This document shows positions 33,496 through 42,116 of a DNA stretch of 64,000 nucleotides, piece after piece (within the stretch, counting starts at the first letter, position 1; the number at the start of each line of letters is the position of its first letter). The DNA is from Methylobacter psychrophilus. GTDB taxonomy: Bacteria; Pseudomonadota; Gammaproteobacteria; Methylococcales; Methylomonadaceae. Location of the stretch: contig NZ_JAOEGU010000016.1 in NCBI RefSeq assembly GCF_025583945.1, positions 1-64,000 of the forward strand, given 5' to 3'. The notes under the pieces are model-generated. The model was not told the DNA's origin. It did no database searches and saw only the letters and a list, made by a program, of their open reading frames with translations. A program made the position numbers and the translations under genes.

Positions 33496-33873
33496 TTACA
33501 ACTTCGCTTTATTAAGCTGCTTTCGAGCTTCTTCGGCCCATTTATTGACGATATAGGCTTGATGTTCCAGTAATACGGCGGAAACTCGCTTATACCCTTC
33601 CGGTAAGCCCGTACCTTTATTGCCGATTAATAATGCCAAAGATTTAGTATCAAGATCTGTTGTTTCCAGCAACACAGGCAATGGCGTATCCAGTGCGTCG
33701 GCCAATTGCTCCATGATACGTAGTGATGGATTGTAGCGTCCATTGGTAATGCCCGATATGAATCCCGACGAAACACCAGAGGCTGCCGCTAATTGTTCCT
33801 TTGTCCAGTGTTTTTCTTCGAGTAAGCGCAAGATGTTGGTAAAGAAAATTTGACTATATACTTGATTAGACAT
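33496..33873 (-). CDS. trbA: TrbA, transcriptional repressor of transfer genes
   Basis: TrbA represses the Tra promoters of IncP plasmids. This 125-residue protein has an XRE-type helix-turn-helix (WTKEQLAAASGVSSGFISGI) and a C-terminus, LPEGYKRVSAVLLEHQAYIV followed by NKWAEEA, that closely resembles the KorA dimerisation tail, exactly the TrbA architecture. I take the ATG at 33873; neither it nor the upstream ATG at 33918 has a clear ribosome binding site, and a TATAAT lies only a few bases upstream, so a very short leader is possible. A KorB operator-like palindrome sits 22 bases upstream. Confidence 0.9.
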   Translation of the reverse strand: MSNQVYSQIFFTNILRLLEEKHWTKEQLAAASGVSSGFISGITNGRYNPSLRIMEQLADALDTPLPVLLETTDLDTKSLALLIGNKGTGLPEGYKRVSAVLLEHQAYIVNKWAEEARKQLNKAKL

Positions 33874-33894
33874 GAAAATTATAATTATAATTTG

Positions 33895-33907
33895 TTTAGC
33901 AGCTAAA
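33895..33907. promoter_or_regulatory. KorB operator-like palindrome at the trbA promoter
   Basis: TTTAGCAGCTAAA is a perfect palindrome around one central base and matches the KorB operator TTTAGCSGCTAAA except for A in place of the central G/C. It lies just upstream of trbA, beside a TATAAT-like -10, so binding of KorB here would repress trbA. Confidence 0.7.
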
Positions 33908-34186
33908 TTAATTGACACATTGATTTAAGCTTTAACTAAATCAAATAAGTCACAACTAGCCGTCTTATTTTTAATATCTTTATGATACAGGTTACCCACT
34001 TAAAACGGAGCAAAAATAAGATTTTTTTACCCTGCGTTACCGTGTAAATAAAATTTTTATAAGCACTACAGAAAATAATCAGTAAAGCTTCCATAAATGG
34101 GTGATTTAAGGAAAATTTAAGAAAAATAATTAATTATTACACTCAGATCTCAAATCTTTTGTCTTGTTATTAACAGAGCATCAATA

Positions 34187-36271
34187 ATGAATTCAATTAC
34201 CGAGATGTTTCGAATACCTCGTTGTTTTATTTTACTCGTTGTCTTGTCTCAAAATGCCCGCGCAGAAGAATCTGAGAAGGACGATCTTGATTTAATTTAC
34301 GGCTCAGAGGAAATGCAATCCATTGCAGCAGGTCACCCCGTACCACAAAACCTCAGTCCCAGCGTCACCTCCATCATAACCAGCAAGGACATTGACCGCA
34401 TTGGAGCCCGACGTTTGTTAGATGTTCTGGAATATCTACCCGGCGTGCATGTTGGCACTGCCAGGAGCGGCAATAGCGTAATTGGCTTTCGCGGCATTTA
34501 TTCTGAAACAAACGCTCAAATTCTTCTCTTAATAAACGGCATTCCCCAAAGAAATACAGCAATTGGCGGTAAGCCCTCAGACTGGACAATGCCTGTAAAA
34601 AACATTTCTCATATAGAAGTAATAAGGGGGCCAGGTTCTATGCTGTACGGTGGCGATGCAACCACTGGAGTAATTAATGTTGTCCTTAAAACCGGAAAAG
34701 AACTACAAGGAGGTGATGTCGGCGGCTTCGTTGGCAATCAAGATACTTACGAAGGCTGGGCAGAATACGGCAATAAAAAAGGTGATTGGGAATACGCATT
34801 TTCCTTTCAAGACGGAACAACCCAAGGTAATCAAGGAAGAATTAACAGTGACGCCCAAACTTTTTTGGACAGCTTGTTTAAAACCCATGTGTCAAAAGCT
34901 CCCGGATTCACCAACAATGGCCGAGAAGATATCGATGCTCGAATTGATGTAGCCTTTAAAGATCAGACAAGATTTAGAGCCGGTTACCAACGCTTTAATA
35001 ATGTTCAAACTGGCGAAGGCGCAGCACTCGCGTTAGATACCACCGGAGCGAATAATGTAGACATATACAGTATGGACGTCTCGGCAAACAACAAACTCAC
35101 TAATGACTTAGCTCTTGAATCCAAAATTTATTTTTTAGGTCAACATACAAACTGGGATGTTATGTTATTACCCCCGGGTACATTAGGCGGCTTTCTACCC
35201 CAGGGTGCAACAAGCCAGGCAACAAATTTCCAGGGAACATCAGGGCTAACCACACAATTTAATTACCTGGGATTCAAAAAACATAACAATATCTTTGGAA
35301 CCGGAATTATCTACAACTGGGTAACTGACGTAAGCAATAAGATTAACTATCTCATCACACCGGGTTTTATTCAGCAAATTGATTTAACTGAGGTATCCGC
35401 TTTAGGAAGAGATCCCATAACACTATCAAAGAATAGAACAAATTTTTATGCCTTGTTTCAGGACGAATGGAATTTTGCGACTGACTTTTATCTGACAACA
35501 GGGTTGAGATACGATTATTACTCGGATGCCTCCGGCGGCATAAGTCCACGCACATCCTTAGTATGGAATATTGATCCTTATTTAACTGCGAAACTGCTTT
35601 ATAGCCGCGCCTTCCGACCGCCATCGTTTTTAGAAAAAAACCTACCCGCTACGCTAGGCGCAACTATCAAATCAGAAATTATGGACACCGTAGAGTTTCA
35701 GGTTGAAAACAAATGGTCTCCAGCATTAATGACCTCGGCAAACGTTTATTGGTTTGAGCTTAATAATTTAATTACCTCAACCAGCGATTCAAATTTAACA
35801 TCATTTACAGCCGTATCACCAAATCCTGTTGGCTTTGTCAATGCCGGCAAAATTAACGGGATTGGCTTGGAAACTGAAAGCCTCTATAAATTTGATGAAC
35901 GTGTAAACCTGTCTATCAACTACAGTTATCATGGCTTAAGTAACAGCAACAATACCGGGTTACTGCCTGAGCACATGATAAAAGCGCTAATAAACTGGGA
36001 ATTTTCCAAAAACTGGGTTCTTGGCAGTCAATTAAATTGGATAGGCGAAAGAAAGCGCCCTGCCAATGACCCACGACCAAATCTTGGCGGCTATTTTATT
36101 ACGGGGCTAACACTCTCATCCCAGATTGCCAAGCCCCTCGAACTTATTCTTAGAGTTAATAATTTATTTGGCACAAATGCCAAAGAACCAAGCTTAAATC
36201 CAATTTTATTGCCGGGAGATGTCCCGGTTACAGAGCGTTCAATACTGGGGCAAATTAAATGGTCATTTTAA
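34187..36271 (+). CDS. TonB-dependent outer-membrane receptor
   Basis: This 694-residue protein is a ligand-gated outer-membrane transporter of the siderophore/cobalamin type. A signal peptide (to about residue 26) and the short DLDLIYGSEEM motif precede the plug domain (VTSIITSKDIDRIGARRLLDVLEYLPGV, IEVIRGPGSMLYGGDATTGVINVV). The rest is a 22-strand-type barrel with alternating aromatic strands, ending in the C-terminal aromatic WSF. The ligand cannot be read. The P450 gene begins inside its last codons, so uptake and oxidation of the same compound is an attractive but unproven idea. Codon use and base composition look like the surrounding chromosome. Confidence 0.93.
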   Translation: MNSITEMFRIPRCFILLVVLSQNARAEESEKDDLDLIYGSEEMQSIAAGHPVPQNLSPSVTSIITSKDIDRIGARRLLDVLEYLPGVHVGTARSGNSVIGFRGIYSETNAQILLLINGIPQRNTAIGGKPSDWTMPVKNISHIEVIRGPGSMLYGGDATTGVINVVLKTGKELQGGDVGGFVGNQDTYEGWAEYGNKKGDWEYAFSFQDGTTQGNQGRINSDAQTFLDSLFKTHVSKAPGFTNNGREDIDARIDVAFKDQTRFRAGYQRFNNVQTGEGAALALDTTGANNVDIYSMDVSANNKLTNDLALESKIYFLGQHTNWDVMLLPPGTLGGFLPQGATSQATNFQGTSGLTTQFNYLGFKKHNNIFGTGIIYNWVTDVSNKINYLITPGFIQQIDLTEVSALGRDPITLSKNRTNFYALFQDEWNFATDFYLTTGLRYDYYSDASGGISPRTSLVWNIDPYLTAKLLYSRAFRPPSFLEKNLPATLGATIKSEIMDTVEFQVENKWSPALMTSANVYWFELNNLITSTSDSNLTSFTAVSPNPVGFVNAGKINGIGLETESLYKFDERVNLSINYSYHGLSNSNNTGLLPEHMIKALINWEFSKNWVLGSQLNWIGERKRPANDPRPNLGGYFITGLTLSSQIAKPLELILRVNNLFGTNAKEPSLNPILLPGDVPVTERSILGQIKWSF

Positions 36272-37614
36272 AATCGCAACATCAACCACACAAAGAGCGA
36301 TCAATCATTATTCCTGTACTGCAATCAATCAGAAGACCACTTGCTGCTTTAACAACTATTCACCGAAATTATGGCGATTTGGTTTTAGCCCGTTTTTTCA
36401 AGAAAAGACTTCTGTTTGTCAGTAAACCCGAACACATTGAGGAGGTTTATAGCCAGGAAGCTAAGGGCTTGTTGAGTAGGGATTTTCTTTATGATGCAAA
36501 AAAATCGCTGTTTGGTGATGGCCTCGTCAACAGTAAAAACGAGATCTGGACAAATCAGCGTCGCATCATGCAACCCTTGTTTACTAAAGAGTCAGTCATT
36601 GAATGGGAAAAGATCATTATCAATGAAGCAGACAGTACCAGAAATAAGTTAAAAAATACCACTGATCAAAACATCAATCTATCCTGTGAGCTCAAGAAAT
36701 TGATTCAAAGGATCTTTATCCGCCTGTTAATGGGTAAATCAGTGGATACCCTAAGCAATAACGATCTGCTGATTAAATCAATAGATACCATCAGTAATGG
36801 CTTATTACCGCAACTAGTAACCCAAATTATCAGTAATGGAAAATTGATGTGGCTCATGCCAAACAAAAAAAGAACATACCAACATGCCGTTAATCAACTC
36901 ACCACTTTTATTAACCAAGAAATCGACAGCAAATATGAGCAACCAGGCCACGACCTTATTTCTTTATTTATCCAGGCCAAAGATAAAAAAACGAACTATT
37001 CTATGACAAGGGAGCTATTGAAAGACGAAGCGGTTAACTTGTTTTTTGCAGGACAAGACACCACCATCAACGTACTGTCATGGTTCTTTTACTTGATTGG
37101 CAAGCATGATGCTGCGCATAAAAAAATAACCGATGAAATTAGAGCCTACAAAGACGATCCATTAACCCTGGAGAACCTGGTAAAGCTGGTTTATACAAAA
37201 GCGGCACTTTATGAAACCTTAAGATTGTATCCACCTACTACCGCTCTTGCTACCCAGGCCCTTCAGGATGTTATGATTGGCGGACAGAATATTACAAAAG
37301 GTACAACGATTATTCTCAGTATGTATGCCACCCATCGCAATGAAACGCTCTGGGAACGCCCCAACGAATTTTATCCGGAGCATTTTTCAAACAAGACAGA
37401 AACCGAACGGCATAAATACGCTTTTTTTCCTTTTGGTGGAGGCTTGCATAATTGTATTGGCCGACATTTTGCTGAACTGGAAATGCTGATTATCATTGTC
37501 ACCCTGTTAAGGGAATTCACGGTTAAAACCGATGCCGACATCAAGGAAGCAGCCAGTATTACCCTCAAACCCAACCGTGATATCATCCTCTCTATGATGT
37601 TGCTTGGTGATTGA
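36259..37614 (+). CDS. Cytochrome P450
   Basis: This soluble heme monooxygenase (451 residues) has the I-helix oxygen-binding motif FFAGQDTTINVLSW, the ExxR motif in ALYETLRLYPP, the PERF-like WERPNEFYPEHF, and the heme-binding FFPFGGGLHNCIGRHFA with the Cys ligand. The overall style is that of the CYP4/CYP102-like fatty-acid or terpene hydroxylases rather than a biosynthetic specialist. The ATG overlaps the end of the receptor gene by 13 bases, so the two are probably co-translated. No ferredoxin or reductase partner lies next to it; electrons must come from elsewhere. Confidence 0.95.
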   Translation: MVILKSQHQPHKERSIIIPVLQSIRRPLAALTTIHRNYGDLVLARFFKKRLLFVSKPEHIEEVYSQEAKGLLSRDFLYDAKKSLFGDGLVNSKNEIWTNQRRIMQPLFTKESVIEWEKIIINEADSTRNKLKNTTDQNINLSCELKKLIQRIFIRLLMGKSVDTLSNNDLLIKSIDTISNGLLPQLVTQIISNGKLMWLMPNKKRTYQHAVNQLTTFINQEIDSKYEQPGHDLISLFIQAKDKKTNYSMTRELLKDEAVNLFFAGQDTTINVLSWFFYLIGKHDAAHKKITDEIRAYKDDPLTLENLVKLVYTKAALYETLRLYPPTTALATQALQDVMIGGQNITKGTTIILSMYATHRNETLWERPNEFYPEHFSNKTETERHKYAFFPFGGGLHNCIGRHFAELEMLIIIVTLLREFTVKTDADIKEAASITLKPNRDIILSMMLLGD

Positions 37615-37722
37615 TTCAGGATTATTAATATGCTCAATAAACCTAAGAAACTCAAGCCTTTATTTTTTTCAAACAAGTCAGCATTCATGGTTAAACCTTA
37701 ATTTTTCAGGACTATAAAGCCT

Positions 37723-38670
37723 ATGAAATTACTCGTCGCTTCAAGTTATTCTGAAACAGCAGATGCTCTGCAAGACCAGTTAACCCTCTCGAACATCAAA
37801 GGAGACCTGACCTTTGTGGAAACCGTAGATGACCTGATTAACGAATTGAAAAAAGATATCCATGATTTTATTATTACCGAGTATTCGATAGACGGGGCCG
37901 ATATTTGGCGCTTGGCAAACCTGATTAACTCAACCCAATTAGCCGCGCACACACTCCCGCTTTTCCTGATTAAAGACACCTGTGAAACCGAAATACCCTT
38001 GCTACTGGCCAAGGAGCATGCTTTTAAAGTGGTTTCTTTGGCGGAATTGGGACAAGTCTTACCGCCGACTTATGAACACAACCTAAGCACCGGCTATGTT
38101 CGTGGACGTAAACCACCGGAAAAACGTACTTTACTCATTATTGAAGATGACGAAGATGCCGCCTTTTTTGCCTATAACGCTCTCAATGACTGCTACGTTA
38201 TTGATATTGCCAGTGATGGGGAATCGGGACTTGAACTGTGGAAAAAAAAGCGCCATGAACTGGTACTGCTGGATTATATGTTACCCGGTATTAAAGGCGA
38301 TGGCGTACTGGTTAACATGATGGCCATTGATAAAAACCAGCCGGTGATTATCATGACGGCTTATGACCGTCCAGAGCGCAACCAAAATATGATGCTGAAC
38401 GGCGCCAGTGAATATTTGTGCAAACCCTTTAACCTGACCGATCTAAGAAGTCAGTGCCAAGCCATTCTTAACCGTGCGAAGTTGATTTACCAAGCTCACT
38501 ATACGGATACCAAAAATCAAACTTTGAGAAACCAGTTATGGCTACTCAACCATGCCCTGACCAATAATGAATTCGACAAGGCCAAACGGGTAGTGAAGAC
38601 TATCAAGCTGATTTTCCCCGACACGCCTACAGAGGATGAGCAAGCCGATCTGCTGAGTTTGGAATTTTAA
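37723..38670 (+). CDS. Double-receiver response regulator, first receiver degenerate
   Basis: This 315-residue cytoplasmic protein holds two receiver-like domains and no recognised output domain. The first (residues 1-115) has Glu in the acceptor position (FIITEYS), as if permanently 'on'. The second (about 135-255) is intact: TLLIIEDDED, acceptor Asp in LVLLDYMLPG, Thr in IIMTAYD, Lys in YLCKPF. A short helical tail follows (260-315). The last 44 bases overlap the end of the convergent histidine kinase gene. It is most likely the kinase's partner. Regulation of the receptor-P450 pair just upstream is possible. Confidence 0.87.
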   Translation: MKLLVASSYSETADALQDQLTLSNIKGDLTFVETVDDLINELKKDIHDFIITEYSIDGADIWRLANLINSTQLAAHTLPLFLIKDTCETEIPLLLAKEHAFKVVSLAELGQVLPPTYEHNLSTGYVRGRKPPEKRTLLIIEDDEDAAFFAYNALNDCYVIDIASDGESGLELWKKKRHELVLLDYMLPGIKGDGVLVNMMAIDKNQPVIIMTAYDRPERNQNMMLNGASEYLCKPFNLTDLRSQCQAILNRAKLIYQAHYTDTKNQTLRNQLWLLNHALTNNEFDKAKRVVKTIKLIFPDTPTEDEQADLLSLEF

Positions 38671-40099
38671 CCGTAAATAGAGTGCCTTTACCGACATTTG
38701 TTTCGACGGTAATATCGCCACCGAGTTGCTGGACAAATTGCCGAACAATGGCGAGTCCCAAACCGTAACCACCGTATTTCCTCGATAAACTCATGTCTAC
38801 CTGCCAAAATGCATCAAAAATCCTGGCGCGAAATTCATCGGGTATACCACAACCGGTGTCGCCCACCTGAATAACCAACAAAGCTGGCTCAAGCCACCAG
38901 CTCAAAGTAATATCACCATCCAGGGTAAATTTACAGGCATTACTCAATAAATTATTAACGATATGCCTTAACACCTCGGCATCAGCAACCACAGAAACAT
39001 CCTGGCCGGATAATGTTAAACGGTTCCGATTACGCACCTGCAAGGGCGCCACTTTATCGGCACACCCTTGCAGCAAGGATTTTACCGCCACGACAGCATG
39101 AGCGACTTCAAACTGGTTTGCTTCTAATTTTCCATGCAGCAACATATTATCGATATAGCCGTTCAACTCGTTGGCGCGATTCAAGGCCTTGGTATGATAT
39201 TCCTTATAGAGTTCATGCTTTGGGCCTTGCGGCACTTGTTCATATAACAATTGCAAGCCGGCGACCACCGCATGTAAGGGAGTTTTCATTTCATGTGACA
39301 CCATAGCCATGATTTGACTCTTGTAGACATTCGCGGCCTGACTGCTGTCGAGCGCTATTTTTAGTGCATTGGTTCTATCTGCCACTCGCTCTTCTAAAGC
39401 TTGCTCATTCAGCTCAATCTTGCTGAGCATGTCGTTGAAAACATCTCGCATCATATCAATATCGGCAGCCCCGGAAAATGTAACCCGGCTTCCACGCACA
39501 CCCTGACTGACATTTTTTAACACCACTGCCATTTCAACCAAGGTCGTCGTAAACAACCCGGAAAAATGGCGGACCACAAAAAAAATAAACGCCGTAAAGA
39601 TCAGAATAATTAACCCGGAAACCCATAAAAGCTGCCCGAAGACAGACTTTAAATCAGCTTTGGAGATAATGAGTTCAACATGACCTAAATAGTTGGTCGC
39701 TTGCGTAATCGGCGCATAAAAACACCAGTAGTCATAGCTCTCAATAACCAACGGCCTGTTAAGACCAATGCGGGTTGCCTTGCAATTCTGGTTACCGCCC
39801 GAGGTTGCCAACAACTCGTCTTGGCTATTATAAACAGAGGCTTTCAAAACATTCTTATCAGCAGCAAAATTGTGCGTTAATACTTCGGAAACTGAGGTTG
39901 AGCGCATAATTACCGAGTATTTAACAGCGTCCGAGAAGGTCTTGGTATAATCTTGCCAGTAGTGACTGGTGTAGTCGTCCGCATAATTATCAATCACTTT
40001 GTACAGCAAACCAATCATCAGACAGTATGCCAGGGCAATGGCGATAAAAACCGTTAAGTTATAACGTTGTCGTAAATTAAGAGGGGCAGGTAAATTCAT
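38627..40099 (-). CDS. Membrane-bound sensor histidine kinase
   Basis: The 490-residue kinase has two membrane helices (about 15-35 and 167-190) around a periplasmic sensor domain of some 130 residues, then a HAMP-like linker and coiled coil. The catalytic core follows: phospho-acceptor His in MAMVSHEMKTPLHAVVAGL, N box IVNNLLSNACKFT, G1 QVGDTGCGIPDEF, and G2 YGGYGLGLAIVRQF. Its start overlaps the binding-protein gene by four bases, and its end runs 44 bases into the convergent response regulator gene. The binding protein upstream is probably its sensory partner. Confidence 0.93.
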   Translation of the reverse strand: MNLPAPLNLRQRYNLTVFIAIALAYCLMIGLLYKVIDNYADDYTSHYWQDYTKTFSDAVKYSVIMRSTSVSEVLTHNFAADKNVLKASVYNSQDELLATSGGNQNCKATRIGLNRPLVIESYDYWCFYAPITQATNYLGHVELIISKADLKSVFGQLLWVSGLIILIFTAFIFFVVRHFSGLFTTTLVEMAVVLKNVSQGVRGSRVTFSGAADIDMMRDVFNDMLSKIELNEQALEERVADRTNALKIALDSSQAANVYKSQIMAMVSHEMKTPLHAVVAGLQLLYEQVPQGPKHELYKEYHTKALNRANELNGYIDNMLLHGKLEANQFEVAHAVVAVKSLLQGCADKVAPLQVRNRNRLTLSGQDVSVVADAEVLRHIVNNLLSNACKFTLDGDITLSWWLEPALLVIQVGDTGCGIPDEFRARIFDAFWQVDMSLSRKYGGYGLGLAIVRQFVQQLGGDITVETNVGKGTLFTVKIPNSADRLAHPL

Positions 40100-40959
40100 T
40101 TGATCTTTACCGGAATCAGGTCAAGTGTTATGGGGTCAAAGTAAATACCAAGATGCTGGGCAACTTTCTTGTTTAAAGCCAAACGAATCCCTTTAATGCC
40201 TTCGTAACCGGGTTTTATCTGCAAAGCCAATTGCCCCAATTGCACGCCTAAGGCAAGCTCATCAGGGTAAAAACCCATGAGCGTTCCGGTATCTAATTGC
40301 GCCAGATTCGTTGACAGAAGTATGATTTTTTTATCCCATGCTACTTTAGCAACCTCATAGAGCATGTCGATCGGCAGATTTGCCGGGATAAATACCGCAT
40401 CCGAAGCCGTCGCCTCCTCCCCCACCAGATGCCCAAGTAAACGAATCGTTGCTAATTGGTCACTGCCTTCCCGCAGTTCAAGTATCGGGCTTGTTTCATT
40501 AACTACGGGGACAATTGCCTGATGGCCGGCTTGTTGAACGACAATAACTCGCTTGACGGCAGGTAAGAAACGGGATAACTGGGTACATAAACTGCGGCTA
40601 TCAAGCGCCAGACTCACTCCGCTATACTCTGAGGGGGTAAAATGCGCCAAACCCACCAGTACGGGTTTAGGATAAGCGGTCTTGTTGATAGCTACAGCCA
40701 CTCTTTTCCCGAGGACAATGACTTTATCAGGGTTGAAACGATTCAGTTGCGTTTGAACCGTATCAGACCCCTCCGGGACTTCAAGCGACTCCGTAGGGCC
40801 AAGCACTTTTTCTATCCCGTCGATGACGTGACTATAGGTTAGCGCTTGCGTAGTATCGGATACCGGATAGGCGACAACTATTCGTGGTTCTTTTCCATCA
40901 CTGGGACTACTGATAAACAAAAGGCAAAACAGCAGCTCTTTATAAATCCCTTTGCGCAT
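40096..40959 (-). CDS. Periplasmic ABC-type substrate-binding protein, likely sensory
   Basis: This 287-residue exported protein (signal peptide to about residue 22) belongs to the ABC_sub_bind/TrpX-like family of periplasmic two-lobed binding proteins (VVAYPVSDTTQALTYSHVI, VLGKRVAVAINKTAYPKPVLVGL, AVFIPANLPIDMLYEVAKVAW). No ABC permease or ATPase lies nearby. It is translationally coupled to the histidine kinase and overlaps the preceding gene by 20 bases, so it more likely presents a ligand to the kinase than feeds a transporter. The ligand is not predictable by eye. Confidence 0.82.
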   Translation of the reverse strand: MRKGIYKELLFCLLFISSPSDGKEPRIVVAYPVSDTTQALTYSHVIDGIEKVLGPTESLEVPEGSDTVQTQLNRFNPDKVIVLGKRVAVAINKTAYPKPVLVGLAHFTPSEYSGVSLALDSRSLCTQLSRFLPAVKRVIVVQQAGHQAIVPVVNETSPILELREGSDQLATIRLLGHLVGEEATASDAVFIPANLPIDMLYEVAKVAWDKKIILLSTNLAQLDTGTLMGFYPDELALGVQLGQLALQIKPGYEGIKGIRLALNKKVAQHLGIYFDPITLDLIPVKIK

Positions 40960-41878
40960 TAATCTGTTTTAGCTGTCTGAGTTCACGGACATAGGACCTG
41001 TGGTCAATCCCTGTTAAATCTCTTTTTCGCCAATATTTAGCTGATTGGGCACCTTCTTCCCAAAGGCTAATGGCTTGTATTGTCTTTTTGCACAGATCAA
41101 TAGACATGTAGGCCTGCATGGTTCGCTGATCCATTCGATGACTGTGAATGGCTTTGAGCAAACTTTCAATCGGATCGTCAAGACCCTCTTTTATTTCGCC
41201 CTGACGCGCATTGAGTCGTACCAAAAATGCATCAATCGGTTTATTAAGACCCATCATGATTAATGCTCCCGCCAAAACACCGGTAGCAAAAATATCAGCC
41301 TTAGGATTTAAGCTATCGATATGCTTTAATTCCGTGGCGAACAACTGGATGGCCTTTTTCATATCTATGTCTTCCTTTTCCTGGGCTTGTCTTCTGTCCT
41401 GCAAGCCTCGCTGCCTGCCTCGTAAGGCGATATTAATCGCCTCATTAATAAACCCCTGTTGAATTCTGGCAGAATTGAAAACCAGACCTAATTCGACATA
41501 AATAGCTTTGATTATCTCATTTGAAGGTAACTCTTCCAGTTGCTTTTTTTTCGCTTCGGCATTTAAAGCCAAAAACTGTTTTTCAGTCAGATCAAAAACC
41601 TGGGCCATCAAAAAGTCGGGGGGCTCGGCTTTGCCGGACGACCATAATTTCTGGCGCTGCTTGCCGGTTAATTTATAGAGTTTTTCGCCCATCCTGACTA
41701 AAGCCACTTGCGAGGTATAGGCTGACAACCCTTTTCCGTGATCCAAAAATAACCAGTGTTTGTCTTCTTGAGCCTCCGCAAAATTAAAAAACAGCGGCTC
41801 CTGAATAACCAGCCATTCGGGGTAGGAAAGCTTCAAGGCAGAACACCCCAGCTCGGTAACGCTATAAACTGATTCCAT
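40940..41878 (-). CDS. Uncharacterised protein (312 aa) heading the sensor operon
   Basis: I do not recognise this protein. It is predicted soluble and mainly helical, with charged Lys/Gln/Glu stretches (about residues 145-185) and a hydrophobic patch ADIFATGVLAGALIMMGLNKPI near residue 200 that is too short to be a sure membrane helix. It is the first gene of the operon with the binding protein and the kinase (20-base overlap), so it presumably acts in the same signalling pathway. Its ribosome binding site is weak (AGGA 14 bases away). Confidence 0.7.
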   Translation of the reverse strand: MESVYSVTELGCSALKLSYPEWLVIQEPLFFNFAEAQEDKHWLFLDHGKGLSAYTSQVALVRMGEKLYKLTGKQRQKLWSSGKAEPPDFLMAQVFDLTEKQFLALNAEAKKKQLEELPSNEIIKAIYVELGLVFNSARIQQGFINEAINIALRGRQRGLQDRRQAQEKEDIDMKKAIQLFATELKHIDSLNPKADIFATGVLAGALIMMGLNKPIDAFLVRLNARQGEIKEGLDDPIESLLKAIHSHRMDQRTMQAYMSIDLCKKTIQAISLWEEGAQSAKYWRKRDLTGIDHRSYVRELRQLKQINAQRDL

Positions 41879-42116
41879 AGTTTGCTTTCAAATCCTGTTT
41901 AAATGTATTAGTATTTGCATCGCTAACTTGTTGATGATAGTATAAATAAAGTCTTATTATATTAATTATAAAAACGTATCGGACAGTCTTGTTATGTGGC
42001 CATCCATGAATCTGGGGATATTTTACCCCGTAGACGTTCAAAGGTGACACAAATCACATGAGCCTGCCGATTTGGGTTCGATACCGTTGATTAACATAAC
42101 CTAAGGGTTTGCATTC

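Noticed and set aside
37630-37701. 23-codon frame between P450 and response regulator
   Set aside because: A weak AGGA precedes it, but the peptide has no signal, no known precursor motif and could be chance.
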